From Pomphorhynchus laevis (lineage: Eukaryota; Acanthocephala; Palaeacanthocephala; Echinorhynchida; Pomphorhynchidae), in the NCBI GenBank assembly GCA_012934845.2, contig WNNJ02000285.1, positions 1-64,000 on the forward strand: a stretch of DNA of 64,000 bases, given 5' to 3'. The notes beneath the pieces are model-generated. The model was given only the letters and a program-made list of their open reading frames with translations, made no database searches and was not told the origin of the DNA. Of this stretch, positions 34,626 to 44,611 are shown piece after piece; positions within the stretch are counted from its first letter, which is position 1, and every line of letters starts with the position of its first letter. Position numbers and translations under genes: made by a program.

Positions 34626-37600
34626 ATGAACTCGGATTTTCAACAATTGACGTCCAACGTTTCCATGGATAAACTTCTTATACCTCAACCTTTCAATCTG
34701 GATCCAGACACATCAGATTGTCAAGACGAATGGATTCACTGGCGCCAAAAGCTACAAAATTTTTTCTCGTTGCAAGTCACAGTAACAGATGACCAGAAAC
34801 GATTTGTACTCATTAACTTACTGTCATCAAGACTTTACTTACTGATCAAAGATTCTAGAACATTCGACTCAGCCTTAAATATACTCGATAAGCAATTTCA
34901 GAAGCCAGTTAACGCGGTTTTTAATAGATTTCAACTGCATACTTGTCGTCAAGATAAAACGATGAATATCCAGCAATATGTGAGAAAACTTGAAGAGTTG
35001 GCAACAAAGTGTAATTTTGAAGATGTCGATGCCGCAACTAACCGTCGAAGCCATATCATTGACGCCCTCGTCCATGGTCTACTCAATTCTTATATACGTG
35101 AGAGGATACTCGAATCGAATAAAACTGACTTCGATGAAATTGTTTTAATGGCATCATCTCTAGAGGCCGCACAACAACAAGCAGCCGTTTTTACTTCAAA
35201 TGACGAGACAAGATCAATGCTAGCATCGGTTTCAGCGGACAACAATAACGAACCCTCCCATTCCGAATTCGATGATGACAAATCGATTAACGCAGCCTTG
35301 CGAAACAAAATTACCAAACGCTGTTACTTTTGCGGTAATCATTATCACCCCCGCAGTAAGTGTCCTGCAAGAGACGTTACTTGCAACATTTGTTCTAAAC
35401 ATGGTCATTTTGCCAAAGTCTGTCAATCAAAATTAAAATTTTCCACCTCGACTTCATCGGCGTTATGTTCCATGTCCAACTTAGAGGATCCAAGTTCATT
35501 GACTTCCATTACAATCAATGGTCAACAAATCGAATGTCTTCTAGATACGGGCAGTTCAGAAAATTTCATTGACACGAATATCGCACATAAATTACAACTG
35601 ACAACCACATCTTGCTGTAAAACAGTTTATATGGCGTCCTCCTCCTCTTGGGCCACAATTACAAAACAGTGCACAACAAACATTGAGTTGAATAAAAATA
35701 CTTATCCACGCTGCCGCTTTTCATTGTTGTCGTCATTATGCGCTGATGCCATATTAGGCAGAGAATTCATGAAGGAACATGAATTCATAACGTTCCCATT
35801 CGGTGGAAATTTGCCTGGACTAACTCTCGCTAACATATCTCCAGCATCTGCCATAAAAATCCAGCCATTAACACTTTTTCCGAATTTGCCGAAACATCTC
35901 ATTCCAGTTGCCACGAAATCAAGAAGACAGACACTATCAAACGCCGAGTTTATTCGAAGCCAAGTAGCTAACTTACTCAAATCCGGCATTATTCGAGAAA
36001 GCAGATCGCCTTGGCGCTCACAGGTTCTTGTTGTTACAAATAGGAATGGTAGACAGAGAATGGTTGTCGACTACTCGCAAACTATTAACCGATTCACATC
36101 TTTGGATGCCTACCCTCTTCCTAATATCGATGACCTCATTTCGAAGATTGCAACACATTCCGTGTTTTCGACGCTCGATCTTTCCAGTGCTTACTATCAG
36201 ATTCCATTGCTGGAGGAAGATAAAAAATACACGGCTTTCGAAGCATCAGGACGTTTGTACGAATTCCAGCGAATTCCTTTTGGACTTACAAATGCTGTTT
36301 CTGCTTTCCAACGAATCATGAATAACCTCATCGAACACTATCAACTTGAAGGAGTATTTGCTTACTTAGATGACATCATCGTGTGTGGAAATAGCACTGA
36401 TGAACACGACAAAAGACTAGATCGTCTAACGACCATCGCTAATCAGCTCAACATCAAATTCTCTCCGGAAAAGTCGCGTTTGGGCAAGACACAACTCAAT
36501 TTTTTGGGCTACCATATTCGACATGGTTGCATCAAACCTGACACTGAAAGAATTAAGCCATTTCTTACTTACCCGATTCCGGAAAATCACACTTCACTAC
36601 AGAGACTCCTCGGTATGCTCGCTTACTATTCGAGGTGGATCCCTTCTTTCTCGGCAAAGATACGCCCACTGGTAGAATCGAAAGATTTTCCCCTCGATCG
36701 TGCTGTCATCCGACAGATAGAAGAAATAAAGTCGGAAATCTCGAATTCATTTTTATGTGCTTACAATCCGGATCTTTCCTTGACTGTTGAAACTGACGCC
36801 TCATATTCATCTATCGGCGCGGTGCTCAGTCAAAACAACTGCCCCGTCGCCTTCTATTCACGATCCTTGCCTAAAACAGCGTTGCGACAGTCGAGTGTGG
36901 AAAAGGAGGCTTACGCGATTGTGGAAGCTCTTAAATATTGGAAGCATTTCCTGCTAGGACGCTATTTCATTGTCAAAACCGATCAGAGGTCAGTGTCATT
37001 TATGTTTGATCAAAAACTGTCGAATCGCATAAAAAGTGACAAAATCGCTCGATGGAGAATTGAACTTGCACCTTACAATTTTGGCATTGAATACCGGCCC
37101 GGACAATCAAATAAAGCTGCTGACGCAATGTCTAGGATAACATGTTCGTCTTGCAAAACAGTTAATGATCTTAAGATCTTGCATAATTCATTGTGTCATC
37201 CGGGTGTCAGTCGATTACTTCACTACGTTCGTTCGCATGAGTTACCTTTTGACAAAAGTGACGTTGCGGACGTTGTCTCTTCGTGTCAAATTTGCGCCGA
37301 ATTGAAGCCTCGATACGCTAGACCAGAAACAGCACATGTCATCAAGGCTACGCATCCATTTGAACGGCTAAGCATTGACTTTAAAGGCCCATTGACATCA
37401 ACTACAGAAAACAAATATCTCCTTTGTGTCGTTGACGAATATTCTCGCTTTCCGTTCGCCATACCGTGTAAGGATACATCTTCTATATCAGTCATCAATT
37501 GCCTGAATCAAATCTTCAGTGTTTTTGGTTACCCAGCCAACGTTCACAGTGACCAAGCAACATGTTTTCAATCCAACGAATTCCGAACGTATCTAAATTC

Positions 37601-38321
37601 TCGCGGTATTAGCTGCACCCGCAGTTCGTGCTACAACCCACGTGGTAACGGACAGGCCGAACGATTCGTTGGAATAATCTGGAAGACAACCCAACTCGCC
37701 CTCAAAACTCACAGGAAAACACTGGCGGAATGGGAATTTGTTCTGCCATTGGTTTTGTCATCTTTGCGCAGCTTACTGTGTACCGCGATAGGGGAGACTC
37801 CACATCAACGACTATTTTCTTTCCCAAGGAATTCTTGTAACAAATGTATCGTTCCGAGATGGTTGGGAACAGGTGAAAACGTGCTTTTAAATCAGAATCC
37901 AATGTCTAAATCAAATCCGTCGTTTTCGCAGGCTGAAATCTTACAATCAAATGGTAACTACGCTACTATTCGGAAACCTTGCGGGAAAGAGATGAATGTG
38001 TCCGTAAGAAGACTGACCAGGTACCCTATTACAAATTCTAACATAGATAACGATATGCTACTGATTGATCGGACATCAGAAGGAGACGGCATGCATTCAA
38101 AAACCGACTCGACAATCGTATCACGACAATCATTGAATGGAGCTGATAATATTACACAAGTTGGAATCGGTAACTATCGGAGTGAAGAGAATCAACAAGT
38201 CGAACATAACAGACTTCAAGAATTACGGCGTAGTCCTAGGGATAGAAGAACTCCGAAGTACCTAGACGATTATATAATCGGGGAAGACTGTGATAATCTA
38301 ACATGTAATCATATTGTATAA
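34626..38321 (+). CDS. Gag-pol polyprotein of the Mag-like LTR element
   Basis: One open frame of about 1231 codons. In order: a capsid-type gag region with a KLEELATKCNF-like helical stretch; two zinc knuckles (CYFCGNHYHPRSKC and CNICSKHGHFAKVC); aspartic protease (CLLDTGSSENFID); reverse transcriptase (STLDLSSAYYQIPL and FAYLDDIIVCG); RNase H (LTVETDASYSSIGAVL); integrase with an HHCC-type finger and a DDE core (ERLSIDFKGPL, VHSDQATCF, NPRGNGQAERF). The start chosen is the Met of MNSDFQQLTS; an earlier in-frame Met lies inside the LTR. The frame ends within the 3' LTR. No chromodomain was seen. Confidence 0.93.
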   Translation: MNSDFQQLTSNVSMDKLLIPQPFNLDPDTSDCQDEWIHWRQKLQNFFSLQVTVTDDQKRFVLINLLSSRLYLLIKDSRTFDSALNILDKQFQKPVNAVFNRFQLHTCRQDKTMNIQQYVRKLEELATKCNFEDVDAATNRRSHIIDALVHGLLNSYIRERILESNKTDFDEIVLMASSLEAAQQQAAVFTSNDETRSMLASVSADNNNEPSHSEFDDDKSINAALRNKITKRCYFCGNHYHPRSKCPARDVTCNICSKHGHFAKVCQSKLKFSTSTSSALCSMSNLEDPSSLTSITINGQQIECLLDTGSSENFIDTNIAHKLQLTTTSCCKTVYMASSSSWATITKQCTTNIELNKNTYPRCRFSLLSSLCADAILGREFMKEHEFITFPFGGNLPGLTLANISPASAIKIQPLTLFPNLPKHLIPVATKSRRQTLSNAEFIRSQVANLLKSGIIRESRSPWRSQVLVVTNRNGRQRMVVDYSQTINRFTSLDAYPLPNIDDLISKIATHSVFSTLDLSSAYYQIPLLEEDKKYTAFEASGRLYEFQRIPFGLTNAVSAFQRIMNNLIEHYQLEGVFAYLDDIIVCGNSTDEHDKRLDRLTTIANQLNIKFSPEKSRLGKTQLNFLGYHIRHGCIKPDTERIKPFLTYPIPENHTSLQRLLGMLAYYSRWIPSFSAKIRPLVESKDFPLDRAVIRQIEEIKSEISNSFLCAYNPDLSLTVETDASYSSIGAVLSQNNCPVAFYSRSLPKTALRQSSVEKEAYAIVEALKYWKHFLLGRYFIVKTDQRSVSFMFDQKLSNRIKSDKIARWRIELAPYNFGIEYRPGQSNKAADAMSRITCSSCKTVNDLKILHNSLCHPGVSRLLHYVRSHELPFDKSDVADVVSSCQICAELKPRYARPETAHVIKATHPFERLSIDFKGPLTSTTENKYLLCVVDEYSRFPFAIPCKDTSSISVINCLNQIFSVFGYPANVHSDQATCFQSNEFRTYLNSRGISCTRSSCYNPRGNGQAERFVGIIWKTTQLALKTHRKTLAEWEFVLPLVLSSLRSLLCTAIGETPHQRLFSFPRNSCNKCIVPRWLGTGENVLLNQNPMSKSNPSFSQAEILQSNGNYATIRKPCGKEMNVSVRRLTRYPITNSNIDNDMLLIDRTSEGDGMHSKTDSTIVSRQSLNGADNITQVGIGNYRSEENQQVEHNRLQELRRSPRDRRTPKYLDDYIIGEDCDNLTCNHIV

Positions 38322-38368
38322 CTATATTCTAGATTGTTGAATAAAGCCTTATTTGGTTTATCATTACA
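38289..38368 (+). repeat. 3' LTR (80 bp)
   Basis: It is base-for-base identical to the 5' LTR and is followed by the ATTAC target duplication. The gag-pol stop lies inside it, so coding sequence and LTR overlap. Confidence 0.95.
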
Positions 38369-38401
38369 ATTACGTATCGCGCAGGAAAATCAATCAATGA
38401 T

Positions 38402-38848
38402 ATGATAAAACATAGATCACGGAAACTAGGTAACCAAAGTGGCCCATGTGGTGGGGCAAGATGTAAATGTTGCAAACAAATGAGCAATAAGTCGACGTTC
38501 ACTAGTGCCATAACTCACTCAACATATAAAGTCAAAGGAATGCTAAATTGCAAAACCAGAGGTTCAATATACTTACATGAATGTGCCAACTGTGAAGCAC
38601 AATACGTTGGGCAAACTGGATCTACTTTTAATATACGTGCTAACAATAGACGATCTGATATAGCTGCTAAAAGGCTAAACAATGATGGAGCGGTAAGACA
38701 TATTATTCAAAATCCAGATCATGTAATGAATACCACACTAATTGCACAAATCAGTAACGATATTACTCGCAAAAACACAGAGAACTACTGGATAGGTCAA
38801 CTTATGACAGATCTCAGCTTAAATACTGAGCACACATTTAGACTATAG
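38402..38848 (+). pseudogene. Penelope-like GIY-YIG endonuclease domain
   Basis: The 148-codon frame contains a Cys-rich approach (CGGARCKCCKQM), then GSIYLHECANCEAQYVGQTG, a GIY-YIG core in the usual PLE form, then STFNIRANNRRSDI and a terminal ENYWIGQL. This domain nicks the target DNA for integration. It belongs to the PLE whose RT part lies left of the LTR element. Confidence 0.85.
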
Positions 38849-39090
38849 GTATGTTCTTAGAATGTTCTAGAATGTTCGATCACAATTACAAATTTATGCA
38901 GTTTTGGCTGTGTGCTTGGTTTGAGTATTTTAGATTAGTAAATTACTGAAGAAGGCTCACGCCGAAAGCTTTAAAAAATATACATTTTGTCATTTTGTTT
39001 TTGATTTGGCTCGGTTAGTTAATATCTACATTTATATATGGAAAGAATTGATTTTATCAATCCTGAGTCACACCGATTAGAAAATGCCGT

Positions 39091-39095
<5 letters not shown>

Positions 39096-39185
<90 letters not shown>
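39096..39185. repeat. (TA)n microsatellite
   Basis: This is about 45 uninterrupted TA units just after the PLE 3' end. Confidence 0.97.
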
Positions 39186-39188
<3 letters not shown>

Positions 39189-39195
39189 TGGCGTT

Positions 39196-39650
39196 AGCTC
39201 TTTAATCCTACAATTTGCAATGCAGACCATCATTAACAACCAGAGGATCAAATTGTCGGAAATGCATTTTTACAATGTCACAGAGGCAGCCGAAACGGCG
39301 TGTGATAGTTCATCTTACTGACGATGGCTGCCGGCTATCACATGACCGTCTAGGAGTGACGAAAGTTTGCAGGCTAAAGTATATGTTCGATTCGAAAGTT
39401 TGATTCGTCAAGCATCCGAAAGTTTGATCTTCTGGTTGTTAATGATGGTCTGCATTGCAAATTGTAGGATTTAAGAGATAACGTCACCAACAATTAAAGC
39501 TATATGTCGGAAATGCATTTTCACAATGTCACAGTGGCAGCCGAAACGGTGTGTGATAGTTCATCTTACTGACGATGGCTGCCGGCTATCACATGACCGT
39601 CTAGGAGTGACGAAAGTTTGCAGGCTAAAGAATATGCTCGATTCAAACAT
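39196..39650 (+). repeat. Two PLE-terminal-like repeats with an inverted repeat between them
   Basis: A block with TGTCGGAAATGCATTTT, GGCAGCCGAAACGG and CTAGGAGTGACGAAAGTTTG occurs twice, at about 39252-39400 and 39506-39640. Between them, an inverted repeat pairs CAATTTGCAATGCAGACCAT (39208) with ATGGTCTGCATTGCAAATTG (about 39444). The block is a diverged relative of the PLE terminal repeats at 31.3-33.7 kb and 47.1 kb. Confidence 0.7.
39285..39332 (+). ncRNA. Hammerhead-like module, PLE family 2 (copy 1)
   Basis: Order: GGCAGCC, GAAAC, GGCG, TGTGATAG, TTCATCTTA, CTGACGA, T, GGCTGCC, GG, CTATCACA. The pairs GGCAGCC/GGCTGCC (7 bp) and TGTGATAG/CTATCACA (8 bp) are perfect. The second copy is at 39536-39583 with the same pairs. 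Confidence 0.45.
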
Positions 39651-39809
39651 TCACACAAACATAAGGAAAGAATTGCTAATCGCAATCTCGAGCAATACCG
39701 ATTTATACAGAACTCTACTTATATATATGTATAAGTATATATATATATCTTATATATATATTAATACTCGGATTTTATATATCTTATATATATGTATAGC
39801 TATATATAT

Positions 39810-42800
39810 CTTACGGTTTACTGTCCAGTGAACATTTCGTATAAGAACGGAATAAAAAATCGGTGTGTGGTGGATTCGAATTGCGAATATTAGTTACCGC
39901 CCACACCAAATATAGAATACATTAATTGTGTAATTTGGTATATAAGCCAAATATAAACCAGCATTTCGGCGACAAGGAATCAGCAGAAGCAGTAAAAGGA
40001 CCGAAACACGAAATGTAGCCGTGGGATCACTGCTGATGAGGTTCACCCACGCTGATTGTAGTGTACAGTGATGCTGATAGAATTCAAACAACCACACGAG
40101 AATAATATCAAACCGACCAGTTAAGAATAATGGCTCTTGTATGCAACGATCACAATAGTAAAAAGACAGCTTACGGTTTACTGTCCAGTGAACATTTCGT
40201 ATAAGAACGGAATAAAAAATCGGTGTGTACTGGATTCGAATTGCGAATATTAGTTACAGCCCACACCAAATATAGAATACATTAATTGTGTAATTTGGTA
40301 TATAAGCCAAATATAAACCAGCATTTCGGCGACAAGGAATCAGCAGAAGCAGTAAAAGGACCGAAACACGAAATGTAGGCGTGGGCATACTGCTGACGAG
40401 GTCCACCCACGCTGATTGTAGTGTACAGTGATGCTGATAGGATTCAAACAACCACACGAGGATAATATCAAACCGACCAGTTAAGAATAATGGCTCGAGT
40501 ATGCAATATTCACAATAGTAAAAAGACAGCTTACGGTTTACTGTCCAGTGAACATTTCGTATAAGAACGGAATAAAAAATCGGTGTGTGGTGGATTCGAA
40601 TTGCGAATATTAGTTACCGCCCACACCAAATATAGAATACATTAATTGTGTAATTTGGTATATAAGCCAAATATAAACCAGCATTTCGGCGACAAGGAAT
40701 CAGCAGAAGCAGTAAAAGGACCGAAGCACGAAGTGTAGGCATGGGCTCACTGCTGAAGATTTCCACCCACGCTTATTGTAGTGTACAGTGATGCTGATAG
40801 GAATAAAACGATTACACGAGTATAATATCAAACCGACCAGTTAAGAATAGCTGCTAGTGTATGCAATATATTCACAATGGTAAAAAGACAGCTCACGGTT
40901 TGCTGTCTAGTGAACATTTCGTATAAGAACAAAATAAAAAATCGGTGTGTGGTGTATTCGAATTGCGAATATTAGTTAACGCCCACACCAAATATAGAAT
41001 ACATTAATTGTGTAATTTGGTATATAAGCCAAATATAAACCAGCATTTCGGCGACAAGGAATCAGCAGAAGCAGTAAAAGGACCGAAACACGAAATGTAG
41101 GCGTGGGCTTACTGCTGATGAGGTCCACCCACGCTGATTGTAGTGTACAGTGATGCTGATAGGATTCAAACAACCACACGAGGATAATATCAAACCGACC
41201 AGTTAAGAATAATGGCTCGAGTATGCAATATTCACAATAGTAAAAAGACAGCTTACGGTTTACTGTCCAGTGAACATTTCGTATAAGAACGGAATAAAAA
41301 ATCGGTGTGTGGTGGATTCGAATTGCGAATATTAGTTACCGCCCACACCAAATATAGAATACATTAATTGTGTAATTTGGTATATAAGCCAAATATAAAC
41401 CAGCATTTCGGCGACAAGGAATCAGCAGAAGCAGTAAAAGGACCGAAGCACGAAGTGTAGGCATGGGCTCACTGCTGAAGATTTCCACCCACGCTTATTG
41501 TAGTGTACAGTGATGCTGATAGGAATAAAACGATTACACGGGTATAATATCAAACCGACCAGTTAAGAATAGCTGCTAGTGTATGCAATATATTCACAAT
41601 GGTAAAAAGACAGCTCACGGTTTGCTGTCTAGTGAACATTTCGTATAAGAACAGAATAAAAAATCGGTGTGTGGTGGATTCGAATTGCGAATATTAGTTA
41701 ACGCCCACACCAAATATAGAATACATTAATTGTGTAATTTGGTATATAAGCCAAATATAAACCAGCATTTCGGCGACAAGGAATCAGCAGAAGCAGTAAA
41801 AGGACCGAAACACGAAATGTAGCCGTGGGCTTACTGCTGATGAGGTCCACCCACGCTGATTGTAGTATACAGTGATGCTGATAGGATTCAAACAACCACA
41901 CGAGGATAATATCAAACCGACCAGTTAAGAATAATGGCTCGAGTATGCAATATTCACAATAGTAAAAAGACCGCTTACGGTTTACTGTCCAGTGAACATT
42001 TCGTATAAGAACGGAATAAAAAATCGGTGTGTGGTGGATTCGAATTGCGAATATTAGTTACCGCCCACACCAAATATAGAATACATTAATTGTGTAATTT
42101 GGTATATAAGCCAAATATAAACCAGCATTTCGGCGACAAGGAATCAGCAGAAGCAGTAAAAGGACCGAAGCACGAAGTGTAGGCATGGGCTCACTGCTGA
42201 AGATTTCCACCCACGCTTATTGTAGTGTACAGTGATGCTGATAGGAATAAAACGATTACACGGGTATAATATCAAACCGACCAGTTAAGAATAGCTGCTA
42301 GTGTATGCAATATATTCACAATGGTAAAAAGACAGCTCACGGTTTGCTGTCTAGTGAACATTTCGTATAAGAACAGAATAAAAAATCGGTGTGTGGTGGA
42401 TTCGAATTGCGAATATTAGTTAACGCCCACACCAAATATAGAATACATTAATTGTGTAATTTGGTATATAAGCCAAATATAAACCAGCATTTCGGCGACA
42501 AGGAATCAGCAGAAGCAGTAAAAGGACCGAAACACGAAATGTAGCCGTGGGCTTACTGCTGATGAGGTCCACCCACGCTGATTGTAGTATACAGTGATGC
42601 TGATAGGATTCAAACAACCACACGAGGATAATATCAAACCGACCAGTTAAGAATAATGGATCGTGTATGCAATATTCACAATAGTAAAAGGAATCAAACG
42701 ACCACACGAGTATAATATCAAACCGACCAGTTAAGAATAGCTGCTCGTGTATGCAATATATTCACAATAGAAGAAGACAGCTTACGGTTTACTGTCTAGT

Positions 42801-43835
42801 GAACATTTCGTATAAGAACGGAATAAACAATCGGTGTGTGGTGGATTCGAATTGCGAATATTAGTTACCGCCCACACCAAATATAGAATACATTAATTGT
42901 GTAATTTGGTATATAAGCCAAATATAAACCAGCATTTCGGCGACAAGGAATCAGCAGAAGCAGTAAAAGGACCAAAACACGAAATGTAGCCGTGGGCTCA
43001 CTGCTGATGAGGTCCACCCACGCTGATTGTAGTGTACAGTTATGCTGATATGATCCAAACAACCACACGAGGATAATATCAAACCGACTAGTTAAGAATA
43101 ATGGCTCGTGTATGCAATATTCACAATAGTAAAAAGACAGCTTACGGTTTACTGTCCAGTGAACATTTCGTATAAGAACGGAATAAAAAATCGGTGTGTG
43201 GTGGATTCGAATTGCGAATATTAGTTACCGCCCACACCAAATATAAAATACATTAATTGTGTAATTTGGTATATAAGCCAAATATAAACCAGCATTTCGG
43301 CGACAAGGAATCAGCAGAAGCAGTAAAAGGACCGAAACACGAAATGTAGGCGTGGGCATACTGCTGATGAGGTCCACCCACGCTGATTGTAGTGTACAGT
43401 GATGCTGATAGGATTCAAACAACCACACGAGGATAATATCAAACCGACCAGTTAAGAATAATGGCTCGAGTATGCAATATTCACAATAGTAAAAAGACAG
43501 CTTACGGTTTACTGTCCAGTGAACATTTCGTATAAGAACGGAATAAAAAATCGGTGTGTGGTGGATTCGAATTGCGAATATTAGTTACCGCCCACACCAA
43601 ATATAAAATACATTAATTGTGTAATTTGGTATATAAGCCAAATATAAACCAGCATTTCGGCGACAAGGAATCAGCAGAAGCAGTAAAAGGACCGAAACAC
43701 GAAATGTAGGCGTGGGCTCACTGCTGATGAGGTCCACCCACGCTGATTGTAGTGTACAGTGATGCTGATAGGAATCAAACAACCACACGAGGATAATATC
43801 AAACCGACCAGTTAAGAATAATGGCTCGTGTATGC

Positions 43836-43836
<1 letters not shown>
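39810..43836. repeat. 360-bp satellite, 11 units, partly in 722-bp dimers
   Basis: Units start at CTTACGGTTTACTGTC or CTCACGGTTTGCTGTC near 39810, 40170, 40530, 40892, 41252, 41614, 41974, 42336, 42781, 43141 and 43501. There is an extra 85-bp partial piece before 42781. Units 3, 5 and 7 form a variant type that alternates with the main type, giving a 722-bp higher-order dimer. Each unit holds strong local hairpins: GGTGTG..CACACC with ATTCG..CGAAT inside, and ATTTGG..CCAAAT. A 67-codon antisense frame in eight units is probably incidental. Confidence 0.95.
39998..40052 (+). ncRNA. Hammerhead-like module in satellite unit 1
   Basis: Order: GGACC, GAAAC, ACGAAATGTAG, CCGTGGG, ATCACTG, CTGATGA, GGTTC, A, CCCACGC. 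GGACC pairs with GGTTC (or GGTCC in other units). CGTGGG pairs with CCCACG. ACA..TGT after GAA could form a short stem III followed by A. Main-type copies also start near 40358, 41080, 41802, 42524, 42969, 43329 and 43689. The copy at 42969 has lost the GAAAC word. Confidence 0.45.

Positions 43837-43837
<1 letters not shown>

Positions 43838-43884
<47 letters not shown>
43838..43884. repeat. (TA)n microsatellite
   Basis: This TA run directly follows the last unit of the 360-bp array. Confidence 0.95.
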
Positions 43885-43886
<2 letters not shown>

Positions 43887-43937
43887 AATATTATTATCAA
43901 ATCGAACTCGAGAGCCCATTGAGGCTGCTTTCAAATA

Positions 43938-44195
43938 AATCGTTAAACAAATCAAATCAAGAATCGAGTAACAGCAGCGATTTTTCTTTTATAGCACAAT
44001 ACAAGAGCTAAGCTTTCGGCGTAAAAGCCTTCTTCAGAGTTGTATGTTATTTATCTCAAACGTTAAAAAAAGTTTGAGATAAATAACATACAACTCTGAA
44101 GAAGGCTTTTACGCCGAAAGCTTAGCTCTTGTATTGTGCTATAAAAGAAAAATCGCTGCTGTTACTCGATTCTTGATTTGATTTGTTTAACGATT
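43938..44195. repeat. Perfect palindrome, 124-bp arms, 10-bp spacer
   Basis: The left arm (43938-44061) runs AATCGTTAAAC to ATCTCAAAC, and the right arm (44072-44195) is its reverse complement as far as I can check by eye. The spacer is GTTAAAAAAA. Each arm contains CTGAAGAAGGCTTTTACG and CCGAAAGC, like the PLE 3' end near 38940, so this looks like two PLE ends joined head to head. Confidence 0.9.
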
Positions 44196-44611
44196 ATATA
44201 TATATATATAGTTGAAATTAAATTAGGAAAACCGGAAAATTCGACCAAAAAGTTTGTTCTCTTGACGTTTCGCGCTTCTAGGGCTTTTTCAAAATCTACA
44301 ATATATAGACAGTCTAAAAATTAAAAATTTTAAAAATTTTGTTTCTTTAAAACATTAGATGTTGCGTCATGTTATATCCTGCCACTTAAGTTGTGGACTG
44401 TATGCTAGCCCATGTGGACTTTCAGCCATAAGCTGTGCCATCCAATGTAGCTCTCGGTTCCGCCTCGTCTTTATGATCGGCAGATTATCCTCGTCTTTTG
44501 TATAATTGAAGTCTACATCAAGCGAAAACATCAATCTTTGCAATCTACATCAAGCGAAAACATCAATCTTTGCAATCTACATCAAGCGAAAACACTAATC
44601 GGTATTCTACG
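44196..44611. other. Spacer with a short tandem repeat
   Basis: A 33-bp unit containing TCTACATCAAGCGAAAACAT repeats about 2.6 times at 44510-44600. The start holds TTTCGCGCTTCTAGGGC (about 44268), which resembles PLE terminal words. Otherwise nothing was recognised. Confidence 0.5.

Larger units (their letters stand above)
34511..38368 (+). mobile_element. Ty3/Gypsy LTR retrotransposon, Mag-like, looks whole
   Basis: Identical 80-bp LTRs (34511-34590 and 38289-38368) begin TGTGATAATC and end CATTACA, and are flanked by the 5-bp duplication ATTAC (34506-34510 and 38369-38373). A single long gag-pol frame with two CCHC knuckles fills the interior. Very short LTRs and two knuckles are features of the Mag group. 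Identical LTRs imply a recent insertion, and no breaks were noticed. It lies inside a PLE. The primer-binding site next to the 5' LTR does not show the usual TGG start. Confidence 0.93.
33757..38990 (+). mobile_element. Penelope-like element with GIY-YIG endonuclease, split by an LTR element
   Basis: Left of the LTR element lie RT pieces: QIQGTAMGSHIAPAYAGLY (about 33815-33880) and RYIDDVFLIWEHG (33933 on), then the thumb and linker. Right of it lies the GIY-YIG endonuclease segment, 38402-38848. The 3' end around 38940 carries CTGAAGAAGGCTCACGCC and GAAAGC. PLEs are eukaryotic retroelements whose RT is related to telomerase RT. The N-terminal RT part is missing, and the terminal-repeat blocks to the left are in the opposite orientation, so this copy is truncated or rearranged. 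Confidence 0.85.

Noticed and set aside
33951-38848. Possibility that the RT and GIY-YIG parts are two separate elements
   Set aside because: The 5-bp target duplication of the LTR element lies exactly at the interruption, and both flanking parts are standard neighbouring parts of one PLE.
39894-43788. A 67-codon antisense frame (MWLFESYQHH... with a poly-Leu stretch) repeated in eight satellite units
   Set aside because: It exists because the units are near-identical. The alternating variant units lose it without other signs of selection, and it overlaps the structured RNA module. No family resemblance.
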